NCBI RefSeq assembly: GCF_016518545.1
Contig: NZ_JACVTO010000006.1
Coordinates: 62,001-126,000 of the forward strand
Reading direction: 5' to 3'
DNA: 64,000 nt
Source: Pseudomonas sp. S30
Lineage (GTDB): Bacteria > Pseudomonadota > Gammaproteobacteria > Pseudomonadales > Pseudomonadaceae
The notes beneath the pieces were generated by a model, which saw nothing but the letters and a program-made list of their open reading frames with translations, had not been told where the DNA came from and searched no databases. The position numbers and the translations under genes are program-made. Positions 36,960 to 46,001 of this stretch are shown here, in pieces. Every line of letters starts with the position of its first letter. The stretch's first letter is position 1.

Positions 36960-37088
36960 GCACACTCCGAAGCAAGATGAAGGACGCGATCCTTGGCAGT
37001 CTGGCATGTCCCGCGGCCTTTCGTCAGTGCAGACGATGGTCGCAGTGGCACGCAGTCGCACCCAGGGCGGCGCTGTGATGAGTGTTCA

Positions 37089-37139
37089 TATCTACTCAAT
37101 AGATAACAGATAGAGAAAATACCCGTTATATAGATATAT
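37089..37139. promoter_or_regulatory. Repeated TAGATA elements before the TDT gene
   Basis: A perfect inverted repeat TATCTA-CTCAA-TAGATA (37089-37105) and a second TATATAGATATAT element (37127-37139) lie 40-95 bases upstream of the transporter start. A related sequence occurs before the GntR gene. They may be regulator-binding sites; part of the AT richness could simply be the promoter. Confidence 0.35.
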
Positions 37140-37181
37140 CACCGGCGCATAAGATCAGCTCATACGATGGAGGAATCTTCG

Positions 37182-38333
37182 ATGACCTGCTCGCCTATGC
37201 GTCCCACTGTTCTACGCCCTTTCAATCGATTGGCGCGGCCCATGGAAGTGATCCGGCAATTCACTCCCAACTGGTTCGCTGCGACGATGGGTACCGGCGT
37301 GCTGGCGCTGGCAGTGCGGCAGATGCCGATACCCGGGGTTCAGGGAGTGGCTGAAGTGCTCTGGTGGCTGACCATCGGCTTGTTCGTCCTGTTCTGCATG
37401 CTCTACGGTGCGCGCTGGCTGTTGTTCTTCGGCGAGGCGCGGCGGATCTTCGGCCATTCCACGGTCTCGATGTTCTTCGGCACCATCCCCATGGGCCTGG
37501 CGACGATTCTCAATGGTGGCCTGGTATTCGGCCTGGCGCGCTGGGGCGAGGCGGTGGTGCCCTGGATCGAAGCGCTGTGGTGGCTGGACGTGGTCTTGGC
37601 CCTGCTCTGCGGCGTGGTGATTCCCTATCTGATGTTCACCCGCCAGGAGCACAGCATCGATCAGATGACCGCCGTCTGGCTGCTGCCAGTGGTCGCGGCG
37701 GAGGTGGCCGCAGCCAGCGGTGGCCTTCTGGTGCCGCATCTGGCCGACCCGCAGGGGCAGTATCAGGTGCTGATCGCCAGTTACGTGTTGTGGGCGGTGT
37801 CGTTGCCGGTGGCGTTCAGCATCCTCACCATCCTCGTGCTGCGCATGGCCTTGCACAAGCTGCCGCCGGCCAGCATGGCCGCTTCCAGCTGGCTGGCGCT
37901 CGGTCCGATCGGTACCGGGGCGCTGGGCATGATGCTGCTCGGCAGCGATGCTCCGGCCGTGTTCGCAGCCAACGGCCTGGCGAGCCTGGGCGAAGTAGCA
38001 CGCGGGTTGGGCCTGGTCGCCGGCATCGTATTGTGGGGGGCAGGGCTGTGGTGGCTATTGACCGCGGTGCTCATCACTCTGCGTTACCTGCGCCAGGGCA
38101 TGCCCTTCAATCTGGGCTGGTGGGGGTTCACCTTTCCGCTGGGGGTGTACGGCCTGGCGACGCTCAGGCTCGGCGACTGGTTGGGGCTGGGTTTCTTCCT
38201 GACGTTCGGCCAGGTGCTGGTCGGCCTGCTGGCTGGACTCTGGCTGGTGGTGGCAGCCAAGACCCTGGCCGGTGCGTGGCGCGGTGAACTGTTCGTATCA
38301 CCGTGCCTGGAGACTCAATCGAGCAGCCGATAG
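37182..38333 (+). CDS. TDT-family exporter (TehA/Mae1/SLAC1 fold)
   Basis: A 383-residue inner-membrane protein with ten predicted helices. The N-terminus (FTPNWFAATMGTGVLALAV) and GTIPMGLATILNGG are typical of the tellurite-resistance/dicarboxylate transporter family, which includes sulfite exporters and malate carriers. The ATG at 37182 is preferred over 37167 because the latter overlaps the GGAGGA ribosome site. The GntR regulator follows within 90 bp. Substrate is undetermined. Confidence 0.87.
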   Translation: MTCSPMRPTVLRPFNRLARPMEVIRQFTPNWFAATMGTGVLALAVRQMPIPGVQGVAEVLWWLTIGLFVLFCMLYGARWLLFFGEARRIFGHSTVSMFFGTIPMGLATILNGGLVFGLARWGEAVVPWIEALWWLDVVLALLCGVVIPYLMFTRQEHSIDQMTAVWLLPVVAAEVAAASGGLLVPHLADPQGQYQVLIASYVLWAVSLPVAFSILTILVLRMALHKLPPASMAASSWLALGPIGTGALGMMLLGSDAPAVFAANGLASLGEVARGLGLVAGIVLWGAGLWWLLTAVLITLRYLRQGMPFNLGWWGFTFPLGVYGLATLRLGDWLGLGFFLTFGQVLVGLLAGLWLVVAAKTLAGAWRGELFVSPCLETQSSSR

Positions 38334-38382
38334 ACGGGGCATTGACAGCCTACGGGACAGGAGGAATACTTTGGCTAAATTC

Positions 38383-38400
38383 ATATATATGTCTATATAA
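38383..38400. promoter_or_regulatory. Possible operator before gntR-type gene
   Basis: ATATATATGTCTATATAA, read on the opposite strand, gives TATATAGACATATATAT, similar to the TATATAGATATAT element before the TDT gene. It lies 21 bases before the GntR start, so autoregulation is plausible but unproven. Confidence 0.3.
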
Positions 38401-38420
38401 CAAGACGAGAGACAGACCCT

Positions 38421-39152
38421 ATGAACAGGTTGCCCGGCGACGCCCGCCTTCCCCGCTATCAGCAATTGCGCGATCACATGGTCGAGCAGATCAGCAACAA
38501 CCGCTGGCGCCCCGGCGAGGCGATTCCCACCGAGGCGGCCCTGGCCAGTGAATTCCAGATGTCGGTCGGCACCGTACGCAAGGCGGTGGACGTACTGGTG
38601 ACCGAAGGGGTACTGGAGCGCCAGCAGGGACGTGGCACGTTCATTCGCCGCCCGCAGTTTCAGTCCTCGTTGTTCCGTTTCTTCCGCTTCGAGTCGGTGA
38701 ATGGCGCACGGGTAGTGCCCGAGAGCCGAATCCTGTCGGTCGAGCCGCTGCCAGCGCCATCGGCGGTGGCGCAGGCGTTGGGCCTGGCGGCCCAGGCCGA
38801 GGTCATCCGCCTCGTGCGCCTACGCTTGCTGGGCGCGCAGCCAGTGCTCGCCGAGGAGATATGGTTGCCACGCCAGACCTTCCAGCCGCTGCTGGACGTG
38901 GACCTGGACCGCGAGGGGCCGCTGCTCTACCCGATCTACGAAACCTTGTGCGGTCAGGTCGTGGCCTATGCCGAGGAAACCCTCACCGCCGAGCCGGTCG
39001 ATGCCGTTCACGCACGCCTGCTGCAAATGCCGGAGGGGAGTCCGGTGGTGGTGATCGAGCGACTGGCCCGCGACTACGCTGGCAAGCCATTGGAATGGCG
39101 CCGTTCACGCGGCCATGCCCAGCACTTCCGTTACCGCATCGACATTCGTTGA
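38421..39152 (+). CDS. GntR-family (HutC/UTRA) transcriptional regulator
   Basis: A 243-residue regulator with an N-terminal winged helix (about residues 10-75: RYQQLRDHMVEQI, GEAIPTEAALASEF, VGTVRKAVDVLV) and a C-terminal UTRA effector domain (about 95-235). UTRA regulators sense small metabolites. It lies between the TDT exporter and a transporter-hydrolase pair and most likely controls one or both. No closer name can be given. Confidence 0.88.
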   Translation: MNRLPGDARLPRYQQLRDHMVEQISNNRWRPGEAIPTEAALASEFQMSVGTVRKAVDVLVTEGVLERQQGRGTFIRRPQFQSSLFRFFRFESVNGARVVPESRILSVEPLPAPSAVAQALGLAAQAEVIRLVRLRLLGAQPVLAEEIWLPRQTFQPLLDVDLDREGPLLYPIYETLCGQVVAYAEETLTAEPVDAVHARLLQMPEGSPVVVIERLARDYAGKPLEWRRSRGHAQHFRYRIDIR

Positions 39153-39261
39153 CCCGGTGCTGCGCACATCGCGCAGCACGCCGCTTGCGCCTGCCTGGCC
39201 GGTCTGCCACCGGCTTTGCTGCACGACATCGCCACAACACGACACAGAAGGATAAGAAATC

Positions 39262-40536
39262 ATGTTCAGTTGGTACCGCCAAATCACCACGCGCGAGCGC
39301 AAGACGTTCTGGGCCTGCTTCGGCGGCTGGTCGCTGGATGCGCTGGAAGTGCAGATGTTCGGCCTGGCGATTCCCGCGCTGATCGCCGCGTTCTCCCTGA
39401 GCAAAGGCGATGCCGGCCTGATCAGCGGCCTGACCCTGGTCACGTCGGCCATCGGTGGCTGGCTCGGCGGTACCTTGTCCGACCGCTACGGCCGGGTGCG
39501 CACCTTGCAGTGGATGATCCTCTGGTTCTCCTTCTTCACCTTCCTGTCGGCGTTCGTCACCGGCTTCTATCCCTTGCTGTTCGTCAAGGCCATGCAAGGC
39601 TTCGGCATCGGCGGCGAGTGGGCCGCCGGCGCGGTGCTGATGGCCGAGACCATCAACCCGAAGTATCGCGGCAAGGTGATGGGCACCGTGCAGAGCGCGT
39701 GGGCCGTCGGCTGGGGCCTGGCGGTGGGGCTGTTCGCGCTGATCTACTCGCTGGTGCCCCAGGAGTTCGCCTGGCGGGTGATGTTCTTCGTCGGTCTGCT
39801 GCCCTCGCTGCTGATCATCTGGGTGCGCCGTAACGTCCAGGAGCCCGACAGTTTCCAGCGCCAGCAGCAGGCGCAGGTGGCGCCGCGCAGTCTGGCGGCC
39901 TCCATGGCCGGCATCTTTCGCCCCGAACTGCTCAGGGTGACCCTGCTCGGCGGCCTGCTGGGCCTGGGCGCCCATGGCGGCTACCACGCGGTGATGACCT
40001 GGCTGCCGACCTTCCTGAAGACCGAGCGCAACCTGTCGGTGCTCAACTCCGGTGGCTACCTGGCGGTGATCATCTTCGCCTTCTGGTGCGGCTGCGTGGT
40101 CAGTGGCCTGCTGATCGACCGCATCGGGCGGCGCAAGAACATCCTGCTGTTCGCCCTGTGCTGCGTGCTCACGGTGCAGGCCTACGTATTCTTCCCGCTG
40201 AGCAACACCCAGATGCTGTTCCTGGGCTTCCCCCTGGGCTTCTTCGCTGCCGGTATCCCGGCCAGCCTCGGCGCATTCTTCAACGAGCTGTACCCGGCCG
40301 ATGTGCGGGGAGCCGGCGTCGGCTTCTGCTACAACTTCGGACGCGTGCTGTCGGCGGTGTTCCCGTTCCTGGTCGGCCATATGAGCGAATCCATGTCCCT
40401 GGGCGCGGCCATCGGCATCGACGCCGGCATCGCCTACGGCGTGGCGGTGATCGCTGCGCTGTGCCTGCCGGAAACCCGGGGCCGGAACCTGCAGGCCGAG
40501 CCTGCGGCGCCTGTCGCCCCAGTCGTCGCCCAGTGA
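39262..40536 (+). CDS. MFS transporter, aromatic/organic acid type
   Basis: A 424-residue 12-helix symporter. The motif LSDRYGRVRT after helix 2, GFGIGGEWAAGAVLMAE after helix 4 and LIDRIGRRKN in the second half place it with sugar/organic-acid MFS members of the AAHS/MHS kind. The start has an AAGGATAAG site. It is followed 25 bp later by an amidohydrolase, suggesting uptake and hydrolysis of one compound, probably a carboxylated ring or lactone. Confidence 0.85.
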   Translation: MFSWYRQITTRERKTFWACFGGWSLDALEVQMFGLAIPALIAAFSLSKGDAGLISGLTLVTSAIGGWLGGTLSDRYGRVRTLQWMILWFSFFTFLSAFVTGFYPLLFVKAMQGFGIGGEWAAGAVLMAETINPKYRGKVMGTVQSAWAVGWGLAVGLFALIYSLVPQEFAWRVMFFVGLLPSLLIIWVRRNVQEPDSFQRQQQAQVAPRSLAASMAGIFRPELLRVTLLGGLLGLGAHGGYHAVMTWLPTFLKTERNLSVLNSGGYLAVIIFAFWCGCVVSGLLIDRIGRRKNILLFALCCVLTVQAYVFFPLSNTQMLFLGFPLGFFAAGIPASLGAFFNELYPADVRGAGVGFCYNFGRVLSAVFPFLVGHMSESMSLGAAIGIDAGIAYGVAVIAALCLPETRGRNLQAEPAAPVAPVVAQ

Positions 40537-40561
40537 TGAACAAGCCTTTCCAACCTTTTCG

Positions 40562-41404
40562 ATGAGCACCATGCCAGACGCCAGCGTTTCTCCGATCACC
40601 GCCATCGACAGCCATGCCCACGTGTTCACGCGTGGGCTGAGCCTGGCCGCCGAGCGCCGTTACGTACCGACCTATGACGCGCCACTGGCCGCCTATCTGG
40701 CGCAGTTGGCCGAGCAGGGCTTCAGTCATGGCGTACTGGTGCAGCCCAGCTTCCTCGGCACCGACAACACCTACCTGCTGCAGGCGCTGCGCAGTACCCC
40801 CCAGCGGTTGCGCGGGGTGGTGATGCTCGAACGCGACAGCGATCGCGAGCACCTGGAGCATCTGCATCGGCTGGGCGTGCGGGGCGTACGCCTGAACCTG
40901 ATGGGGCAGGCACTGCCTGACCTGCGTGACGCCGCCTGGCGTCCCTTGCTGGGGCAGATCGGCGAGCTGGGCTGGCATGTCGAACTGCACCGTCAGGTGG
41001 CCGACATACCGGCCCTGGTGCAGGCATTGCAGCCTTCGGGCGTCAACATCGTGATCGACCACTTCGGCCGTCCCGATGCGCGCCTGGGTCTCGGCCAGCC
41101 CGGCCTGGCCGAGCTGCTGACCCTGGGTGGCCAGGGCAAGGTGTGGGTCAAGGTGTCGGGCATCTATCGCCTGGCTGGTACGCCAGAGCAGAACCTGGAC
41201 TTCGCCGGCCAGGCGCTCGCGGCGCTGGAGGTGCACTATGGCGCCGACCGCTTGCTGTGGGGCAGCGACTGGCCGCACACCCAGCACGAAACGTCGATGA
41301 GTTTCGCGGCGTCGGTCGATCAGTTCGACGCGTTGGGCTGCTCGACGGCACTGCGCCAGGCCCTGCTCGTGGATACCGCACGCGCGCTGTTCGATTTCAG
41401 TTGA
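40562..41404 (+). CDS. Amidohydrolase of the PDC-lactonase (LigI/COG3618) family
   Basis: A 280-residue TIM-barrel hydrolase. The metal-binding HxH is in IDSHAHVF (residues 15-22), HRQVAD and IDHFGRP supply further residues, and WGSDWPHTQ carries the catalytic aspartate. LigI of this family opens 2-pyrone-4,6-dicarboxylate; other members hydrolyse sugar lactones. With the MFS gene 25 bp upstream it probably acts on an imported acid. The specific substrate is not readable from sequence. A second in-frame ATG lies at 40571. Confidence 0.85.
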   Translation: MSTMPDASVSPITAIDSHAHVFTRGLSLAAERRYVPTYDAPLAAYLAQLAEQGFSHGVLVQPSFLGTDNTYLLQALRSTPQRLRGVVMLERDSDREHLEHLHRLGVRGVRLNLMGQALPDLRDAAWRPLLGQIGELGWHVELHRQVADIPALVQALQPSGVNIVIDHFGRPDARLGLGQPGLAELLTLGGQGKVWVKVSGIYRLAGTPEQNLDFAGQALAALEVHYGADRLLWGSDWPHTQHETSMSFAASVDQFDALGCSTALRQALLVDTARALFDFS

Positions 41405-41483
41405 CGATCAGGCTGTGCCCAAGGGGTAGCCGAGGCCACCCCGTTCGCCGCTGGCTCTGCGGCGGTAGTAGGAGCACCCGGGG

Positions 41484-43403
41484 CTAGAGCCTGAAGCGGC
41501 TGATCATCTGTTGCAGTTGACCACCCAGACGGGCCAGTTCGACGCTCGAGACCGAGGTCTGCTCACTGGCTCCGGCGGTCTGCTCTGAGATTTCCCGCAC
41601 CGCGACGACACTGCGGCTGATTTCCTCGGCCACGGCGCTCTGCTGCTCGGAGGCTGCCGCGATCTGCTGGTTCATCGACTGGATGCCGGAGATCTGCTGG
41701 GTGATGCCTTCCAGCGCATGACCTGCCTCGCGCACCAGTGCCACGCTGCTTTCGGTGAGGTTCTGGCTTTCGTCCATCAGGTCGCTGACCGAGCGTGTGC
41801 CCTGTTCCAGGCTGCTGATCGCCGATTCGATTTCCTCGGTCGAGGCCTGGGTCCGCTGCGCCAGGCTACGCACTTCGTCGGCCACCACGGCGAAGCCTCG
41901 GCCTGCCTCTCCGGCGCGGGCGGCTTCGATGGCGGCATTGAGCGCGAGCAAGTTGGTCTGCTCGGCCACCGCCTTGATCACATCCATCACTTTGCCGATG
42001 CGCTGGCTGTCGCTACGCAGGGCGTCCATCGCCTGGTTGGTGGCGCCTACCTGGTCGGCCAGACGGTCGATCTGCGTCACGGCGCGGTTGACCACGCTTT
42101 CGCCTTCGCGCGCTTCCAGGTCGGTCGCGCTGGCGGCCGCCGACGCATCGCCGGCATTGCGTGCCACTTCCTGCACGGTCGCGGCCATTTCCTGCATGGC
42201 GGTGGCCACCTGATCGGTTTCCTGGCGCTGGTTGCTGGCGCCGGCGCTGGTCTGTGCGGTAATGGCCGAGAGTTCCTCGGTGGCGCTGGCGATCTGCGAA
42301 ATGCCGTCACGCACGCCGCCGATCAGCTGGCGCAGATTGCCGGTCATGCCGTGCAGGCTGTTCTGCAACTGGCCGAGTTCATCGCGCCTGGAGCTGCTGG
42401 GCTGCTCGCTGAGATCGCCAGCGGCGACCTGCTCCATGGCCAGCAATACACGGCGCAGGGGCGGGCTGACCTGGCGGGCGATCAGCACGGCCAGCAACAC
42501 GCCGAGCAGCAGCGCCAGTGCCGTGGTGATCAGTTGCAGAGTTCTGGCGGACTGGCTGTCGGCAGCCACCAGCGTGCCCTGGCCATCGAGCAACAACCCG
42601 ATGGTTTCAGTCAGGTCGGCAATGTCCTTGGCCATGCTGATCCGCTGCTCGGCCAGTTTGGCGATCTCGTTGCGATAGGCCTCCACCTTGCCGCCATAGG
42701 CGCGCACCCGGTCGGTCATCTGGGCGGCCGCTTCACCGGCCTGGCCGTTCAAGGCTGCGATCAGGCCAGGCAGGCTGTTCAGCGTGGTGGCGAGTTGCTC
42801 GTTCATCGCCTTTTCGGTGTCGGCGTTGGTGTTGCCGGTGTAACCGCGAACCTGATAACGCAGCAGGATCAGGTTCTCACGAAGTTGGTTGACCGCCTCG
42901 CTACGGGCATCGCGCTGCTCGGCATCGGGCAGCGCACGGACTTGCTGGCGGATGGTCTTGAGTGCGGCGAAGGCCTGGTTGGCGAGGGTGCCCATGTCCT
43001 TTTGCGCCGAGCGCATGGTCTGGTAGGCCTGCAGGCTGAGATCCTGGGTCTTCACGTAGCTGGCCAGGTCCTGGTCGACCTTGTTCAGCAGTTCGACGTT
43101 ACGCGGGTTGCGCACCACGTCATGCAGTCGTTTGAGTGGCACCTGCAGTGCATCGCTGGCCGCGAGCAGTGCCTGGGTCTGTTCGTCGTCGCCATTGGCC
43201 AGGGTGTGGCGCAGGCGCGCCTCTCGCAAGTCGCCCAGCGCGTCATTGAGCAGGGAGACCTCGCGCACCAGCTCGCTGCGGCGCACGATGCTGCCCAGGG
43301 CATCCCAGCCGATCGACGCTTGGATCAGGGTCAAGGCCAGGACCAGGCCGAAGCCGAGCGCCAGTTTGTGGGCGATCTTCAGATCGCCGAACCAGGTAAA
43401 CAT
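41484..43403 (-). CDS. Methyl-accepting chemotaxis protein with HBM-type sensor
   Basis: A 639-residue transmembrane chemoreceptor. TM1 is near residues 11-30 and TM2 near 288-309; the periplasmic region of about 257 residues is all-helical, the size of the helical bimodular (HBM) domain of McpS, which senses TCA intermediates. HAMP follows (about 310-365), then the signalling tip with [26 protein letters not shown] precedes the ATG. Ligands cannot be fixed from sequence; organic acids are a reasonable guess given nearby transporters. Confidence 0.9.
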   Translation of the reverse strand: MFTWFGDLKIAHKLALGFGLVLALTLIQASIGWDALGSIVRRSELVREVSLLNDALGDLREARLRHTLANGDDEQTQALLAASDALQVPLKRLHDVVRNPRNVELLNKVDQDLASYVKTQDLSLQAYQTMRSAQKDMGTLANQAFAALKTIRQQVRALPDAEQRDARSEAVNQLRENLILLRYQVRGYTGNTNADTEKAMNEQLATTLNSLPGLIAALNGQAGEAAAQMTDRVRAYGGKVEAYRNEIAKLAEQRISMAKDIADLTETIGLLLDGQGTLVAADSQSARTLQLITTALALLLGVLLAVLIARQVSPPLRRVLLAMEQVAAGDLSEQPSSSRRDELGQLQNSLHGMTGNLRQLIGGVRDGISQIASATEELSAITAQTSAGASNQRQETDQVATAMQEMAATVQEVARNAGDASAAASATDLEAREGESVVNRAVTQIDRLADQVGATNQAMDALRSDSQRIGKVMDVIKAVAEQTNLLALNAAIEAARAGEAGRGFAVVADEVRSLAQRTQASTEEIESAISSLEQGTRSVSDLMDESQNLTESSVALVREAGHALEGITQQISGIQSMNQQIAAASEQQSAVAEEISRSVVAVREISEQTAGASEQTSVSSVELARLGGQLQQMISRFRL

Positions 43404-43665
43404 CTGCTGAGTGCTCCTTAGTCATGCAGGGAAGGCTTCGGACGGTTCCAGTGGCCCGACTCCGGTCATGTATATGAATATCGGCAGCACTGTAACAATC
43501 TGAAAGAAATTTGACGGCAAAATAGTGGCACTTGCCTCGCTGTGCGGTAGGTGGCAGTGCCGTTCCTCTTCCGTTGTTGCCAGATGTCGTGTGCAACGGG
43601 CAGATTTGTGGCCTGATGCACCGAACCTACCTCCAATGACAAAGCCCCCTCAGGAACAAGGACGA

Positions 43666-45540
43666 ATGAGTCATTCCTCGCAGTTCACCTTGCTCGGCAA
43701 GCGACGCTTCCTGCCGTTCTTCATCACCCAGTCGCTCGGCGCCTTCAACGACAACCTGTTCAAGCAGTCGCTGATCCTGGCGATCCTCTACAAGCTCAGC
43801 CTGGAAGGCGACCGCTCGATCTGGGTCAACCTGTGTGCGTTGCTGTTCATCCTGCCGTTCTTCCTGTTCTCCGCTTTGGCCGGCCAGTTCGGCGAGAAGT
43901 TCGCCAAGGACGCGCTGATTCGCGCGATCAAGCTGGCCGAAGTGGCGATCATGGCGGTCGGCGCGCTGGGTTTTCTCAGCGATCACCTGGAACTGATGCT
44001 GTTCACCCTGTTCGCCATGGGGACCCATTCGGCGCTCTTCGGGCCGGTGAAATACTCGATCCTGCCGCAGGCGCTGCGCGAACAGGAGCTGGTCGGGGGC
44101 AACGGCCTGGTGGAGATGGGCACCTTCCTGGCGATCCTGGCCGGCACCATCGGTGCCGGGGTGATGATGTCTTCCAGCAACTACGCCAGCGTGGTGGCCG
44201 GCGGCATCGTCGGCACGGCAGTCCTGGGCTACCTGGCCAGCCGCTGGATACCACGTGCAGCCGCCGTGGCACCGCACATGAAGCTGGACTGGAACATCTT
44301 CAAGCAATCCTGGGCCACGCTGCGCCTTGGGTTGGGGCAGACGCCCGCCGTGTCGCGCTCGATCGTCGGCAATTCCTGGTTCTGGTTCGTCGGGGCGATC
44401 TATCTGACGCAGATCCCGGCCTATGCCAAGGACTGGCTGCACGGCGACGAGACGGTGGTCACCCTGGTGCTGACCCTGTTCTCGGTAGGCATCGCGGTCG
44501 GATCGCTGCTGTGCGAGCGCCTCAGTGGACGCAAGGTCGAGATTGGCCTGGTGCCTTTCGGCTCGTTCGGCCTGACCCTGTTCGGCCTGCTCTGGTGGTG
44601 GCATTCCGGTGACGTGCCGCAGGCCGACACGCCCCACGACTGGCTGAACCTGCTGGGCCTGCACCAGGCCTGGTGGATCATGGCTTCGATCGTCGGGCTG
44701 GGTGTATTCGGCGGCTTCTACATCGTACCGCTGTACGCCTTGATCCAGGCGCGCACGCCCCAGGACCAGCGCGCCCGAGTGATCGCCGCCAACAACATTC
44801 TCAATGCCTTGTTCATGGTGGTGTCGGCGCTGGTCACGATCGTCCTGCTAAGCCTGGCCAAGCTGAGCATCCCGCAGTTGTTCCTGGTGGTCTCGCTGTT
44901 GAACATCGCAGTCAATGCGTACATCTTCAGCATCGTGCCCGAGTTCACCATGCGCTTCCTGATCTGGCTGCTCAGCCACTCGATGTACCGTGTCGAGCAT
45001 CGCGACCTCGAGCGCATTCCTGACGAAGGTGCAGCACTGCTGGTGTGCAACCACGTGTCCTTCGTCGACGCGCTGCTCATCGGCGGGGCGATTCGTCGAC
45101 CGATCCGCTTCGTCATGTACTACAAGATCTACAACCTGCCAGTGCTCAACTTCGTATTCCGCACCGCCGGCGCCATTCCCATCGCCGGGCACGGCGAAGA
45201 TGCCGCGGTTCATGACAGCGCGTTCGCGCGCATTGCCCAGTACCTGCGCGACGGCGAACTGGTGTGCATCTTCCCGGAAGGCAAGCTCAGTGCCGATGGC
45301 GAGATCGATGTGTTCAAGGGCGGCGTCAACCGAATCCTCAAGGAGACACCGGTGCCGGTGATTCCCCTGGCGCTGCAGGGGCTGTGGGGAAGCTTCTTCA
45401 GCCGAGACCCGAACAAAGGCTTCCTGCGCCGCTTGTGGTCACGAGTGACCCTGGTGGCCGGCCCCGCCATCGCGGCAGAAGCGGCCCGGCCGGAGGCGCT
45501 GCGCCAGCAGGTCGCTGCCCTGCGTGGCGAGCGCCGTTGA
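43666..45540 (+). CDS. LplT-like transporter fused to 1-acyl-glycerophosphate acyltransferase domain
   Basis: A 624-residue membrane protein. Residues about 1-415 are a 12-helix LplT-type MFS domain (FFITQSLGAFNDNLFKQSLI), and about 430-620 are a PlsC-type acyltransferase with HX4D (NHVSFVD) and FPEGKLS. In E. coli, LplT and Aas are separate proteins that import and re-acylate lysophospholipids; here transport and acyl transfer are fused, but the acyl-ACP synthetase part of Aas is absent. ATG 43666 has AAGGACG upstream; an ATG at 43636 would add ten residues. Confidence 0.88.
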   Translation: MSHSSQFTLLGKRRFLPFFITQSLGAFNDNLFKQSLILAILYKLSLEGDRSIWVNLCALLFILPFFLFSALAGQFGEKFAKDALIRAIKLAEVAIMAVGALGFLSDHLELMLFTLFAMGTHSALFGPVKYSILPQALREQELVGGNGLVEMGTFLAILAGTIGAGVMMSSSNYASVVAGGIVGTAVLGYLASRWIPRAAAVAPHMKLDWNIFKQSWATLRLGLGQTPAVSRSIVGNSWFWFVGAIYLTQIPAYAKDWLHGDETVVTLVLTLFSVGIAVGSLLCERLSGRKVEIGLVPFGSFGLTLFGLLWWWHSGDVPQADTPHDWLNLLGLHQAWWIMASIVGLGVFGGFYIVPLYALIQARTPQDQRARVIAANNILNALFMVVSALVTIVLLSLAKLSIPQLFLVVSLLNIAVNAYIFSIVPEFTMRFLIWLLSHSMYRVEHRDLERIPDEGAALLVCNHVSFVDALLIGGAIRRPIRFVMYYKIYNLPVLNFVFRTAGAIPIAGHGEDAAVHDSAFARIAQYLRDGELVCIFPEGKLSADGEIDVFKGGVNRILKETPVPVIPLALQGLWGSFFSRDPNKGFLRRLWSRVTLVAGPAIAAEAARPEALRQQVAALRGERR

Positions 45541-45555
45541 GGCGGGTGCCGGAGG

Positions 45556-45873
45556 TCAGCTGGCGCTGACCTTCAGGCCGATCAGGCCGGCGACGATCAG
45601 CGCCACGCTGATCAGGCGTACCAGCGCCATGGACTCGCCGAACAGGATGATGCCGGCGATCACCGTACCCACTGCGCCGACGCCGGTCCAGATGGCGTAG
45701 GCGGTGCCCAGGGGCAACTCCTTCATGGCCAGCCCGAGCAGGCCGAGGCTCACGGCCATGGCGGCGATGGTGAGTGCGGTGGGAAGCGGGCGAGAAAAGC
45801 CGTCGGTGTATTTCAGGCCGACGGCCCAGCCGACTTCGAACAGGCCGGCGAAGAACAGGATGATCCAGGACAT
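45556..45873 (-). CDS. gdx: SMR-family guanidinium exporter Gdx/SugE
   Basis: A 105-residue four-helix small multidrug resistance protein. Glu13 in [16 protein letters not shown] is the substrate- and proton-binding glutamate. The motif WAVGLKYT and the [15 protein letters not shown] segment fit the SugE/Gdx subgroup, which exports guanidinium, and not the drug-exporting EmrE subgroup. The upstream guanidine-II riboswitch strongly supports this function. Confidence 0.92.
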   Translation of the reverse strand: MSWIILFFAGLFEVGWAVGLKYTDGFSRPLPTALTIAAMAVSLGLLGLAMKELPLGTAYAIWTGVGAVGTVIAGIILFGESMALVRLISVALIVAGLIGLKVSAS

Positions 45874-45893
45874 GATGGCTCTCCATCGTCAGT

Positions 45894-45950
45894 TGATGGG
45901 GCCGTCCCCGGAGTGATCACGCGGTGCGTCGTGAGGTCGTCCTCACCGTG
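45894..45950 (-). promoter_or_regulatory. Guanidine-II (mini-ykkC) riboswitch before gdx
   Basis: On the minus strand two hairpins with ACGR tetraloops lie in tandem. P1 has a 6-bp stem with loop ACGA (45931-45946), and P2 has GGGG-ACGG-CCCC (45898-45909), separated by 21 bases. This is the defining pattern of guanidine-II. The 3' arm of P2 continues as CCATC, which is complementary to GATGG overlapping the ribosome-binding GGAG (45881-45884). Guanidine binding would therefore stabilise P2 and free the ribosome site. Confidence 0.88.
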
Positions 45951-46001
45951 GCTACAACTACAGCACAGCCGAGCGGGCCCAGGCAAGCGACCCGCGCACG
46001 A

